From contig NC_088710.1 of NCBI RefSeq assembly GCF_963576615.1, forward strand, positions 20,083,114 to 20,147,113: a DNA stretch of 64,000 nucleotides. Direction: 5' to 3'. The notes beneath the pieces are model-generated. The model was not told the DNA's origin. It worked only from the letters and a program-made list of their open reading frames with translations, and made no database searches. Origin of the DNA: Watersipora subatra. Its lineage: Eukaryota > Bryozoa > Gymnolaemata > Cheilostomatida > Watersiporidae. Both the position numbers and the translations under genes were made by a program. This document shows positions 36,746 to 48,176 of the stretch, one piece after another; within the stretch, counting starts at the first letter, position 1, and every line of letters starts with the position of its first letter.

Positions 36746-37145
36746 AGACATAGGGCCCCATAGACATAGGCGCTTTCTAGGTATAGGCGCTTTTCAAATA
36801 TAGGGGGCTTTCCAGATATAGAGGCTTTCTAGATCGATATACATAGGGGCCCAATGTGCATAAGGACTTGGTATACATAGCAGCTCGATATACTTAAGGG
36901 CTCTGTACACATATGGGCTTAATATACATAGAGGCCTCCTATACATAAGGGCTCATTATCTATATATAGATATAGCAGCTTTATACATAGGAACTCACTA
37001 TACATAGGGGCTTTAAACATAGGAACTGGTAGATGTAGGAGTTGAATAAACATGGGCCGGCAGTCATCAATATAGGGGCACAAAAAATAGAACATGATAA
37101 ATATTGTGGTTAAGGGAACACTGGTGTGCAGAAGGTATAAGAACA
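36745..37145. repeat. Degenerate repeat with tatacatagggg core
   Basis: About 20-bp units such as tatacataggggctcga with heavy divergence; roughly 18 units. Confidence 0.8.
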
Positions 37146-37149
37146 CCAT

Positions 37150-38350
37150 AGAATTGGAAATATATGTAATAAAGCTAGAGCTGAAGGAGATATAGTAGCC
37201 CAGTAAACATGAGGGATGTGACCATTAAGAAAAAATCATAACTGCGCATTGATAAGTACTCACTGATGCCCAGATATACAATACATTGCAGTTGCAATAA
37301 ACTTTTGCTTGGATATCTATGTAGTTGCCTTAGCAGTTCAGTAGCAAGGATGTTACAGCTACGCACTATAAATGCATTGAGTACATGTACTACTGTTCAG
37401 TACACAGTATACATGCACTACAGCTATTTTCTAATGCAGGGTGAGCACTATTGATGCCATGGCAGTATTACTTATGACAGTGTTCATTCCTGGATGCAGT
37501 GTATGTGTTGGTAGCCACATGTTGCAGTGCCGGATGCAGAGGTACTTCTGCATTACACCGTACATTCATGCACGTTTCTATGAAAACTCATCACAGAAGC
37601 AAGTATTGAGTTGACTTTCACACAACCACAACACAACTACAAGATGTGAATGCTGTCTAAACTTGAGTATGAGTGAGCTAACAAATTAATTACAACGAAT
37701 TGTTACATATGGTTGAAATGAGCATTTATTATGGTTTGTTTGCAAATAGGGAACAATGTTTGGGCCTCATTTATATGTATGGCTGGAATTAGCTTTCATA
37801 TGAACACAGCTTACGTGTAAGCCTACCTCAGCAACCAGAATGTCTCAGGTAGTCTCAGAAGATTGTAGTAGATTTCTCTAACATCAAATAGTAGGAAAGC
37901 ACTCATTCTGCTGAGACCAGACATGGGTGATTAGATTAGTTTATGGTAATTACTGGAGGTGATTAAAGATAAAGCTATGTACTTAATCCAGTTGTGTTTT
38001 TAACTTTTAAACACCATCAGCGATGTTGAGAACTTTGGACAATGCACAGTAACGGTGATATTGCAGTACAGACACGCAAAAAGTCAGCAGCGCCTGTTGA
38101 TACACAGCAATAACCTTTTCCTAATGCATAGTTGCAGTACACATACAGTTACTAGTTTTGAAGAATGTGCATTCGTAACATGCTTAATTTGCTGAGCTTC
38201 AGGTAAGGCGTCGTGAAAGTAAATGTGCAATAGATCGCAGTGAGCAATTTACTGTAGGAGTACAGTGGCGGTAGCAGAATGTCTACAGTAGTGAATGTCT
38301 ACTGCGCATTAAAAAGTTGTAATGCACTGCAAAGTTACTGCGTATCGAAC
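37150..38350. other. No gene seen
   Basis: Enriched in degenerate cagtacacat and tgcagt words, possibly the remains of an old array. No supported exon. Confidence 0.4.
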
Positions 38351-38352
38351 TG

Positions 38353-38740
38353 CGCAAAGCAGTATAGTTTCACAGAGTCCCGCATCAAAAACCAGAAAAA
38401 AAATGCTTGTTTCCAAACAAACCCGATCGACATACTGATTTCTAATCGCATATTCATACCTCGCTTTCAATACCGCTATTTTTTTGCATTTACTCTACGT
38501 TTTCACAAAAAAGTTATTAGTAGCTTTTTGTAGGGAATTTTGTCCTTTTTCAAATGGTGTATAATGCAACAATCAATTTTAAAGTGACTGCCAATGGGTG
38601 TAGTTTTTGTTGGTTAATTTTGTGGTCTCTCCATTATAACTTATATAAAAATATTGGGTGTGGCCTGTTTGTTTGGAAATGAGCGAGTTCCATATACGCT
38701 TCCGTTAGTCATGGGACTCTGTGAAACTATAAGGCTCTGG
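38353..38740. mobile_element. Foldback element, third family
   Basis: tatagtttcacagagtccc (about 38362-38381) and tttccaaacaaac (about 38409) recur as complements at about 38712-38731 and 38668-38680. The interior is non-coding. The 45-bp array at 38750 starts immediately outside the right arm. Confidence 0.75.
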
Positions 38741-38749
38741 CACTGCAAT

Positions 38750-39383
38750 GACGCAATGCAGTTGGTAGGGAAATGACATACCGTGGATATTGAGACAGCA
38801 ATGCAGTTGGTAGGGAAATGACATACCGTGCATATTGAGACAGCAATGCAGTTGGTAGGGACATGACATACCGTGCATATTGAGACAGCAATGCAGTTGG
38901 TAGGGACATGACATACCGTGCATATTGAGACAGCAATGCAGTTGGTAGGGACATGACATACCGTGCATATTGAGACAGCAATGCAGTTGGTAGGGACATG
39001 ACATACCGTGCATATTGAGACAGCAATGCAGTTGGTAGGGAAATGACATACCGTGGATATTGAGACAGCAATGCAGTTGGTAGGGACATGAAATACCGTG
39101 GACATTGAGACAGCAATGCAGTTGGTAGGGACATGACATACCGTGGATATTGAGACAGCAATGCAGTTGGTAGGGACATGACATACCGTGGATATTGAGA
39201 CAGCAATGCAGTTGGTAGGGAAATGACATACCGTGCATATTAAGACAGCAATGCAGATGGTAGGGACATGACATACCGTGGATATTGAGACAGCAATGCA
39301 GTTGGTAGGGACATGACATACCGTGGATATTGAGACAGCAATGCAGTTGGTAGGGACATGACATACCGTGGATATTGAGACAG
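38750..39383. repeat. 45-bp minisatellite, 14 units, very homogeneous
   Basis: Unit gcaatgcagttggtagggac then atgacataccgtgcatattgagaca. Variation is limited to a few sites (gaca/gaaa, gcat/ggat). Three - strand frames are open through the array because 45 is a multiple of 3. There is no unique spacer, so it is not a CRISPR-like array. Confidence 0.98.
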
Positions 39384-39389
39384 TGTTTA

Positions 39390-41515
39390 TAATAAGCCAA
39401 CTAGACAAGAAAAATTAGGCAGAATAGCCGTAGCCAAACAAACAATATCGAGCTGCAGTCATACCAATATGATTGACAAAGGGTCTTGAAATTAGCAGGT
39501 TGATAAAACTAAATACGACAACAAAAACTGGCATAATTAAATCAACTGAAGTAAATCTAAGCAATATAAAAGATCGGTCTTCTAGGAAAAATATGGCTGA
39601 TGGAAGAAAATCGGCCCTAAGAGATCAAGCCAGTTGTCCCAAAAAGTGGCCGTACCCCTGCAAACAATAAATACTGCATTTGAGAATTTTTTGACCCATG
39701 AGGCAGAATCGTCTATTGTTGTCACCAACCTTGACACACTTTTTGTGTGATCACTACGGCAGTTGCTTTAACATTTATCAGAATGAGAAGTCATAGATTA
39801 AATTAAAAACTATTGATCTTACAAATCATCTTAAATCAATTAAAAATGTTGAAAAGTTAATTTTTACCACAATCAATATTTTAAAAAGTATCAAGTTCTG
39901 CCTATAGACAGTCACAAATAGCGGTACGTGTACTTAAATAAAGCCAGTACTACCTACTGAAAAAATTGTCATATAGTGCTTTTTCAATATTGGCATATAA
40001 ATGAGATCACATAGTGTTTTTTAACTTACAAAGTTTTGAGATGGCAATGTTACTAAGGCAATTTCATTATTGACAAATGAAACAAGACATCGCACCAAAA
40101 CATGATCAGCCAAAACGTGATAGGTTTCTCAGGGTCACAAAAAAATCTTGACTCATATTAATACATTTTTTGCTATTGTTGACATTCTCCGCAATGTCAA
40201 TGTGAATGTCAAGGTTAATGTCACTACTGTGTTGAACCAAGCTGTTCAACACGGTTGTGACATTAAAAACATTATGCCAAAACTCCTTGGCTATGCTTCT
40301 ATCAGGTTTCAATTTACTATGACAATTTGTACAATTTATGGACATTGCATGACAGCCATACCGATGTAATTTTTTTCATAGAAAATACTGATAGATCTCG
40401 AAAACTAATCCAAACCAAACTCCAGATTAGTGATGACAAGATAATTTTATGAGAAACAAAAGTGAAACTTCATTTTTATAGCTCTCAAGTTGGGTGTAAA
40501 ATGTTGGGTATTTAAAGCTGTTTGACCCAAACTCGGCAAGAAATACTTGCCGAGTTTTAATTATTTTTGTTTGACTAAATTACAAGGTTTTGGATTTATC
40601 CTGTCATACCTCTCCGTGGAAGCTCATAAACTACAATTACAATGAATATTGGCAAGCAACCTGCTAGTGAAGAAGCTGTCAGGGGACTTTCCTGTTACTC
40701 TTTCATACGTTATTAATGTCCAGTCTGCATGTGAGACACATTTGCCTGAAGGGATTTATGAGCCATATTTTCATATAATTAATGTACAGGATTAAAGGGT
40801 CTTTCTTGGCAAGCTGTCAGCTTAGTTAGAATCATTGGTTTGACTTTCCAATTCTGTTGGGAATGAGTTGTACATTTGGGATGTTGCAGACCGTCACGTC
40901 AACCGTATCTCCCAAAGCGATTAGATAGTCTTTTTATGTTACGCTGTTTTGCATTTGGTCTATCTGCTTTAATACTCCTGTTGAATGTAAATGAGGCATA
41001 CCGTTCTTAAATTAACCGCGATGATGTTAGCCTAGCGGTAATTCCTTTACAATGAGAAGAATGTAGTATTATCGATAGCTAAAAATCAAAGCTATCGTCT
41101 ACATACCTCTGCCTCTAGTTCAACGTCACGCTGGGTCACCTTGACTATTTCTTAATATAGGTAGTCCAGTTGTTGTGCAATGCTTACATTTGTCAAGATT
41201 TCATAACCGGCACATAAAAATTTCTGTATTTGAGAGTTTTAAGCTGTCCGGATGATTAGTACACTGTTATCATGGACGCATGATTTCCAGGCCAAAATAA
41301 CTCTTTCAACATTTCTGCAGCAGTTTGCTGGATAATCTTAACTATTTCCTGATGCGGATTTTCTACATACAGCAAGTTTTCGATTGCTTACATAGCAGTT
41401 TAGATTCCATTCATAAACCTTAACAGCTTTTTGAGAATTATAGTGGATTTTGCCTTGTTTGTGGTACACGAGGGTAGGTAATAACCGGCCAAGTAGGGTC
41501 TGTTTGCAGTAGATA
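39390..41515. other. No gene seen
   Basis: Two hairpins: about 40218-40265 (aatgtcac...gtgttgaac / gttcaacac...gtgacatt) and 40530-40556 (aactcggcaag, loop aaata, cttgccgagtt). No supported exon. Confidence 0.45.
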
Positions 41516-41519
41516 AGAG

Positions 41520-41775
41520 CCTGTGTGGAAATTGTTACTATAATAAGAGCCGCATTTGTCCATCTGTCTGAAGTTACTGTTGCCCATTGAAAAAAGATTG
41601 CATCCTACAGGATTTGAACCCGCAACAATGGGCTCCATCACCTGGCATGCTACCTCACATACCGATCATTCACCTTCCGCAGTATTAGAATAGTTGTGCG
41701 TATAGTGATTCTATGTGCTTTATAGACACTGCTGACATTTACTCACTGCACACTGGACTGTCAAGGTATGAGCGC
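41520..41775 (-). repeat. SINE-like repeat, family 1
   Basis: ttactataataagagccgca, aaaaaagattgcatcctaca, ggatttgaacccgcaac, and the distal gcacactggactgtcaag. Confidence 0.75.
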
Positions 41776-42354
41776 ATCATAAAGACCTTGACCGGAGATC
41801 TTTATAAATTATTTTGTTTGTAGGCTGCAACAACCAATCGCATGCTTTGCACCGACTGCAATCAGTGTACAATAAAAATGGTTTATTTGATTCTCTGTTG
41901 TCTGGTCGTCGATAGAGTAATTACAACATTGGCCACACTGTTGAAAGTGGTCAATAGAAGATAACTTCACATTTCTGTATACCTAAGAAGTACAGTCGAC
42001 CGCCACTTCTTCGGAGTTAACTTTACCAGACTTTCCGTTTTTCTAATAATGGTCGGGGTCCTGAGGATTATCAGATGCGGTCATGTCAGTCCAAAGAATG
42101 ACAACTTCTTTTACCAATAGGTAGATCTCGCGACAGCAATGCATGCGCCTGAGTGTTGTACCACAATTTTCATTTGTCATTATCACTGTTATTAATATTA
42201 TACTGTACCCTATAGTAGGTATAACCACATTTTACTCCCCCATGTGTGCTCTAAATAATGTAAAGGAAACTGGTGGTTCCCTTTACTCTCCACAAAGCAA
42301 TCAAACAAAAACACTGAGTGTTAAGTGCCAATGATATATATATTTAATAAACTA

Positions 42355-42512
42355 ATACAATATAATAATATTATAATAATATATTATTATATTATTATAA
42401 TATAATAATATATTATATGAATTGCAATTGTATATACCCATATACAACTGCTGCAATTGTATATATCCAAATACAACTGCTGCAATTGTATATATCCATA
42501 TACAATTGCAGC
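42355..42512. repeat. AT palindrome plus three 31-bp repeats
   Basis: (aat/att)n palindromic block to 42420, then three copies of a unit containing tgcaattgtatatatccata. Confidence 0.9.
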
Positions 42513-43237
42513 AGGCTACCAGGTATATTGTTATGATTATAATTAACATGTATCAACAAATAAGATTCGAATTTGTGCAAATGTAAAGGAAACTGCTGGT
42601 TTCCTTTATTCTCCACACAAATAAATACACCGAGTGTATCAGCATTGAAAGTATTTATTTGCACAGTATATTTACAAATACATGAAGGTAAATGTAAGAA
42701 CAAGTAACAACATGCAGAGAGATCACCGCTATCTCTGCTCACGTCTTCTCTCTGGGCTCCTTATACATATAGCCAGTTGGTGTGATAGACTTCGCCCTAT
42801 TTTTGGGCTCGGTTTTTAGGCTCTTCTCAGTCTTTTGTAATGTACTGGCTCATCGATCGAGACTCCTGCTGCGCTGAGACTCAGTCCGGTCGTGTAGTCG
42901 ATCGTAAGGCCGACTCGGCAGCCTGCCCTGATCTCGGTTCTCCACCGTTGTAATATGCATATTGCATCATCTTGTAGCCTAAGAGTATGTGTAAGAGACA
43001 ATATAGACTGTTCAAATTTCTGTACAGGACTCAATTTTCAATGTCGTGACTTTTTCAATATCCGGACATAGGCTAGTCCAGTCTCTGTAGATCCGAACAA
43101 ATGAAGGTGGTCCATACATAAACTTTAACCAATATTTGTAACTTTACCAATAATTGACCAATAACCAATTTTAACCAGATATTGCTCAATATAATGTTAC
43201 TTAGATTTTTTTAATAGATGAAAATCACATATATTTC

Positions 43238-43395
43238 TTATGTGTACTCTAGTGCACACTCTACTCTGTGTACTTTAGTGTACACTCTACCCTGTGGACT
43301 CTAGTGCACTTTATTGTACACTCTACTCTGCGTACTCTAATGGAATCTAGCGTACACTCTACTCTGTGTACTCTAGTGTACACATAAGAAATCTA
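43238..43395. repeat. Repeat of actctactctgtgtactct with inverted edges
   Basis: Several units of tgtactctagtgtacactct; the outer edges ttcttatgtgta and tacacataagaa are complementary. Confidence 0.85.
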
Positions 43396-44249
43396 AAAGC
43401 TTTCATAGTTCGTCTTGCATAGTTCTACATGTATTTGTGTTTGTTATGCAATGCATATATTAGTACTGTTTTCATTCATTGGTAACCATTTATAGTACAG
43501 ATAATCCTCACTTATTCTGGTTTATAGAGATTGGTCCATGTCCGAACATAGAAAAAATTCAGACATTAAAAATTGAGTTATGTACTGTACATTAAACAGT
43601 CTGTTTTGTCTTGCACATATACTCCTAGGCTACAATATGGTACGATATGCATACACAGTATATATGAGAGAGCAAAATATGGTTACACCTGCCATAGGGT
43701 ACAGTATAATATTATTATTAGTAATAATAACAGATGATAGTTAAAGTACAACACTTTCACGGGACATTCACAAGTACACGTCATTTGTCCCGAGAGCCTC
43801 TTATTAGTCAAAGTTGTCATTCTTCAGACATATACGGCCACATCGAAACTGGATGTTGTCGAGATAATTGAAAGTTTGGGGGAAATTAGGTTCAAGAAGC
43901 AAAGGGGGAGGTATGGCTGTAGTAAAAGTTGTTATTTATACCATCCACTGAAGTTTTCCAGAATGAATTACCTTCGTAAGTAAAGGTTCCACTGCACCTG
44001 CAATAGAGTACAGTATAATATTAGTTGTAATAATAATAAAAAATCATAATTACAGTACAACACTTTAGAAACTCACTCGCACGTGTTACTTGTGTCATCG
44101 TCTGTCTCGACAGTCACCTATTGGTCAAACTTGCTATTCCTCGGACAAACACGGCCGCATCAACCAATCATCGAGACCCAGAGTTGTCCGGAAAATTGAA
44201 AGTATGAAGAAGGGAAGTTTGAAGAAGCAGGGGTCGACTGTACTTGAGA

Positions 44250-44915
44250 ACTAAAAGTCATTCAGAAAATGGTCACATGACCATTTAGCTAATATTGGTG
44301 TATGACTCGTGAGAAGAGATTATTCTTTGTACTATCATATGATTTCCTTGTACAAAGGTACACCAAATAATTTTACATCTGAACGAGTTTATACTAAATC
44401 ATAATTGTGCAAAATGATCCTATGAACTTGCATGGGTGAACCGAAAGTTAGACCGAGTGTATCTGCATCAGTTTGAACTGATAGACATGATCATAGACCT
44501 ATTAACTATACTTAATAGTTAATAGTTAGTATAGTTAGTATAGCTAATAGGTCTATGGACAAGATAGAGAAACAGCCAAGAACAGGCTTTTCACTAGTTA
44601 GCAATAACTAGTTCTTTTGCATGTATTCTGCTTTGATATGATTTGATTAGGGAAAGGCAGCAAATTAAATCATATGGCGATCTGTTCTGCAAATTTTTCA
44701 AACCAAATCACTTCATTACAAAAAATACATCTTTAAATGGCCTAGTATTAATCCTGGTAGGAATTTTTATGCTATCAAGTACATGTGTTCTTGAAAGCAA
44801 TGAGAAATGTGTAATACGTCATAAACAGTAGCGGATTAAGTTTTAACATCGGATGGTTTCGTAATTATCAACATAATGAATCACCCCTGTCATTATCTGG
44901 TTGTTCATGTAGATT
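44250..44915. other. No gene seen; one hairpin
   Basis: A hairpin at about 44493-44556 pairs atagacctatta with taataggtctat around taatagttaatag words. Confidence 0.6.
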
Positions 44916-44919
44916 TATA

Positions 44920-45250
44920 CTGCAGGTGTAGATTTATACTGCAGGTGTATGTTTATACTGCAGGTGTAGATTTACACAGTAGGTGTAGATTTATAGTCTA
45001 GAGTCTAGATGTAAATTTATACAGTAGGTGTAGATTTATACTCAATGTGTAGATTTATACTGCAGGTGTAGATTTATACAGTAGGTGTAGGTATATACTT
45101 TAGATGTATGTTTATACTGCAGGTGTAGATTTATATAGTAGGTGTAAATTTATAGTTTAGATGTATGTTTATACTGCCGGTGTTGATTTATACAGTAAGT
45201 GTAGATTTATACTTTAGATGTATGTTTATACTGCAGGTGTTGATTTATAT
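44920..45250. repeat. 19-21-bp repeat (gtagatttatactgcaggt)n
   Basis: About 17 units with variants acagtaggt and actttagat. Confidence 0.95.
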
Positions 45251-45254
45251 CTAC

Positions 45255-46255
45255 TGTAGATTTGTAAATAGCAAATAAACAAGGCTAAGACATCAGTGAG
45301 AGATGACCTTTAAAAAGTTCATGCTACAAAGTGTTGATTATTGATTATTGAGTATGACGTCTGCTTAGTATAGAGGCAGTGTGTGTTTTGTAAGATCATT
45401 GTTGCCCAAACAATGTCTCTGTCTGTAATCTTGGTTAGACATATCTGGGTCCAGTGGCATGACAACCTCAACAATTGTGGATATGCCAAGGTGCAGAGCA
45501 AGTTAAGGTTGGATGTTATTCTTGCCACCACCGGCGGACCTTTTTGGGGAATGAACACCGACCTGCTTTTTGCAGGTCAAGCATTCTAGACTTCTAGGTC
45601 TCGGCTGACCACTAAGTCTTGTGTCAAATGTCACATGTCAGATGCCGAAGTGTATTGGTGATATACTGTCATGTGTAGTTTTAAGTCTATTGTATCAATT
45701 TATGGAGAAATCTAAATAAAAAATGTAATAGAAGTGAAGTGATAGCATCAGAGCCGGAGCTGAAGAAGTTTTGTTATTTCTGCTTTTTCAAGTTTTGAGT
45801 AACATGCTTGCTTGGGTTATCTCGCTCCGCTGAGCTCTATATAAAATCAAGTACCATGTCGCTGTGCAGGCAAGCATGACTCCGCTCTGAAGTTGCTAAG
45901 AGTGACACCCTTATTTTGCTTTGAACAATTTTAAAATAGTTATGTTCAAACAAATATCTTATGGCACAGCACTATTCTAGGTAAGATCGCAATGCCAAAA
46001 ATTTTGTTCACAATGGCAATGACAATACTTTATGGAGAAGAATTTAAATAAACACAGTTAAACAATGCTATTTATTTGCAGCAGTTAAACATCCACATGT
46101 AAGATAGCAATGGTGAAATAATTGTTTGCTTTAAAAATGGTGCATCTTGCCAAACACAGCACGTCCTCTCTTACCAAACCCAGTTGCTCTCAATTGAGAT
46201 CATTTTATGGATATAATATATTTGCTTGATTTTATTATCTACAATTGTTTTATTA
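45255..46255. other. No gene confirmed
   Basis: Overlapping 68-79-codon frames at 45319-45589 have no family I recognise. Confidence 0.4.
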
Positions 46256-46261
46256 TGCCTA

Positions 46262-47222
46262 CTAGTACTCTGGCAGTCTGGTAGGCTGAGAGATCATCAT
46301 TTGTAATTGCTATAAGCATAATTAATTCATGGTGCAACAAGGTGGTTCAGTGGTTGAGCATTTCTTAACATTGTATCTGGCATATCTGGGTTCGATTGCT
46401 GTGGGAGGCACTTTGTTTTCTAACTTTATTAGGACAAACAGACTGACATGGTTTTTATTACAGTAAAGACTAGAACTTCTGAAGTCTAGTATTCCGTAAG
46501 AGATGGCTAGGTGTAATAACTATACATACAATTATTCTGCAATGCTAACAAGTGGTGGAGCTGTGCAGGTGTTAAAGTGTCGGTCTATCAATTTGGATGT
46601 TATGGCGCTAAATTCTATATGAAGCAATCTTTTATCTAACCGCCAACTTTGGCTTTGGACAGACAGACAGACATGGCTTCTTATTATAGTAAAAGCCAGT
46701 ACCCTGGCAGTTTAGTGTGCCGTAAGAGATTGTGCAGTGTGCAGGAGTTCTGCACATCGTAAGAGATCACTAGACATAATAAATATCAACACAATTATTA
46801 TGAAATGTAGCAAGGTGGTAGAGTGGTGCAAATGCTAGAGGCCTGGTTGTTAAACTGGGTGTGTGAGTTCGAATCGCATATGATGCAGTTTCTTTCTCAT
46901 CTTCCAACAGTAGCTTCAGACAAACGGACGAACAGGTTCTTATTATAGTAAAGATTTATTTTGGTTATTATTTCTCTGTCACATTTGGTTTGAAAATGGT
47001 AAATATTGTGATTTTTTAAATACCAACACTGTGACAGTCTAGCGTGCTGTGAGAGATCGTCAGGTATGCTTATAACACGCAGAGAATAACTATGTGCATA
47101 GTTGGTCTAAAAGGCCGGAAGCCGGTTGATTGGTGCCAGGGTAGAGTGTTGATCTCCTTTCATAACCTTTAACCGTGGCCACAGAGCGACGGAATGACGC
47201 AGCTGTTATCATAGTATAGATT
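46262..47222 (+). repeat. Four-unit tandem array of SINE-like family 1
   Basis: Four diverged units of roughly 205-260 bp in head-to-tail order (about 46262, 46472, 46695, 47018). Each begins near ctggcagtctagt, contains gagagatc, a tRNA-like gcaaggtggttcagtggttg, B-box-like gggttcgattgc or gagttcgaatcgc (degenerate in units 2 and 4), and ends in ttattatagtaaag or a variant. Confidence 0.8.
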
Positions 47223-47224
47223 AA

Positions 47225-47725
47225 ATCATGAATTATAAAGATTTATGTATGTGAACAGAAGTTAGAAGTTTATTAACCATAGACTAGTAACTATATAGTT
47301 TTAGAACATAAATCTGTCAGTTCTTGATCATTTCTGTTAGACTATTTTACTTTGTGCAAAATTTAGCTTCCAGCTTGGCAAAAACGCTTCAGCTTTAATC
47401 GGCAACCTGCATACCAGTAATAGCAAAAGGTTTTTTGGTTATCATAAGCCATTATACAAAGTAGCTGCATTTTGTAATGCAAAAGGTTGTCAGTATATAT
47501 CAAAATAATGGCTGTTGCGAAAATTATTAATATTAATTATTAATTTATTATTAGTTATCTTGAAAATCAACCATTCGATAAAACTTCTCCTAGAATTTTA
47601 AATGCATAGATCATAATTGGAGCTGGTTATCATGCTATTTGAAAACTCAGCATTACTATTCTAAGACTAAGCACTACTCAATGGTGCACAGCTCCCTGAA
47701 CTACATTACACATTTTCTCTATAAA
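47225..47725. other. No gene seen
   Basis: No supported feature. Confidence 0.4.
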
Positions 47726-47901
47726 CCTCCAAAGATGAACACATTGCACAAAATTTTATTAAAAGGATCAGTATTTTTCTATCAGTTGTAATTGTTTTTG
47801 ATGTTTAAAGTGATGCCGTGGCCAGGATGTTTCTAGATCAAAATTGACAAAACTTGATCATGGTTAAAACAATAAAAAAATACATCTCCAAATTATGTCA
47901 G

Positions 47902-48163
47902 TGTTATGTTTCTGCACAGAAGCAATTAAATAGAGTATTAAATTAGAGAAATGGTTTATTGCACACTCCAGAGACAACTGATTTGATAACAGAAAACCCA
48001 AGTATTTATATGTTAGGTCATAGAAAAGCTTTGTAAAAAGCTACAAGCATTATTAATAGCTATAATGAGACAGTACTATATAATATTAGCTTGTATAAAG
48101 CTTTAGCTAAAAAGCATAATGTTTGTTGGCAAAGTACCAATAATACTTGGCACTTGCATGACA
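47902..48163 (-). repeat. 3' LTR
   Basis: On the - strand starts TGTCATGCAAG and ends CATAACA (TG...CA ends). A polyadenylation signal AATAAA lies at 47955-47960 (-). Confidence 0.95.
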
Positions 48164-48176
48164 CCTCCTCACTAAG
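48164..48176 (-). promoter_or_regulatory. Polypurine tract
   Basis: The - strand agtgaggagg immediately precedes the 3' LTR, where plus-strand DNA synthesis is primed. It begins just after the gag-pol stop. Confidence 0.8.

Larger units (their letters stand above)
41991..44242. mobile_element. pogo/Tigger-like element or nested cluster, TA-flanked
   Basis: The ends are ta|cagtcgacc and ggtcgactg|ta, with TA duplicated on both sides, as in the Tc1/mariner-pogo superfamily. The inverted similarity continues inward for about 100 bp. No transposase frame is present. The inside is mosaic: 42950-43095 and 43515-43655 are inverted copies (ttaaaaattgagt, tcctaggctacaatat); 43680-43925 and 43990-44245 are direct copies (acagtataatatt, gtacaacacttt); and aatgtaaaggaaactg occurs in direct orientation at about 42259 and 42579. 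It is best read as a non-autonomous Tigger-like element that has captured or duplicated related copies. Confidence 0.7.

Noticed and set aside
38750..39383. Possible CRISPR-like array
   Set aside because: Units are contiguous with no unique spacers, and the context is eukaryotic.
38641..39408. Cys/His-rich frames of 159-255 codons, zinc-finger-like at first sight
   Set aside because: 15-residue repeats of the 45-bp array; Cys/His spacing does not match a zinc finger.
40530..40556. Stem-loop followed by T-rich DNA resembling a bacterial terminator
   Set aside because: The window is eukaryotic and no gene ends there.
45319..45589. Overlapping frames with WATMILQ / ATTGGPFWG words
   Set aside because: No recognisable family and no splice support on either strand.
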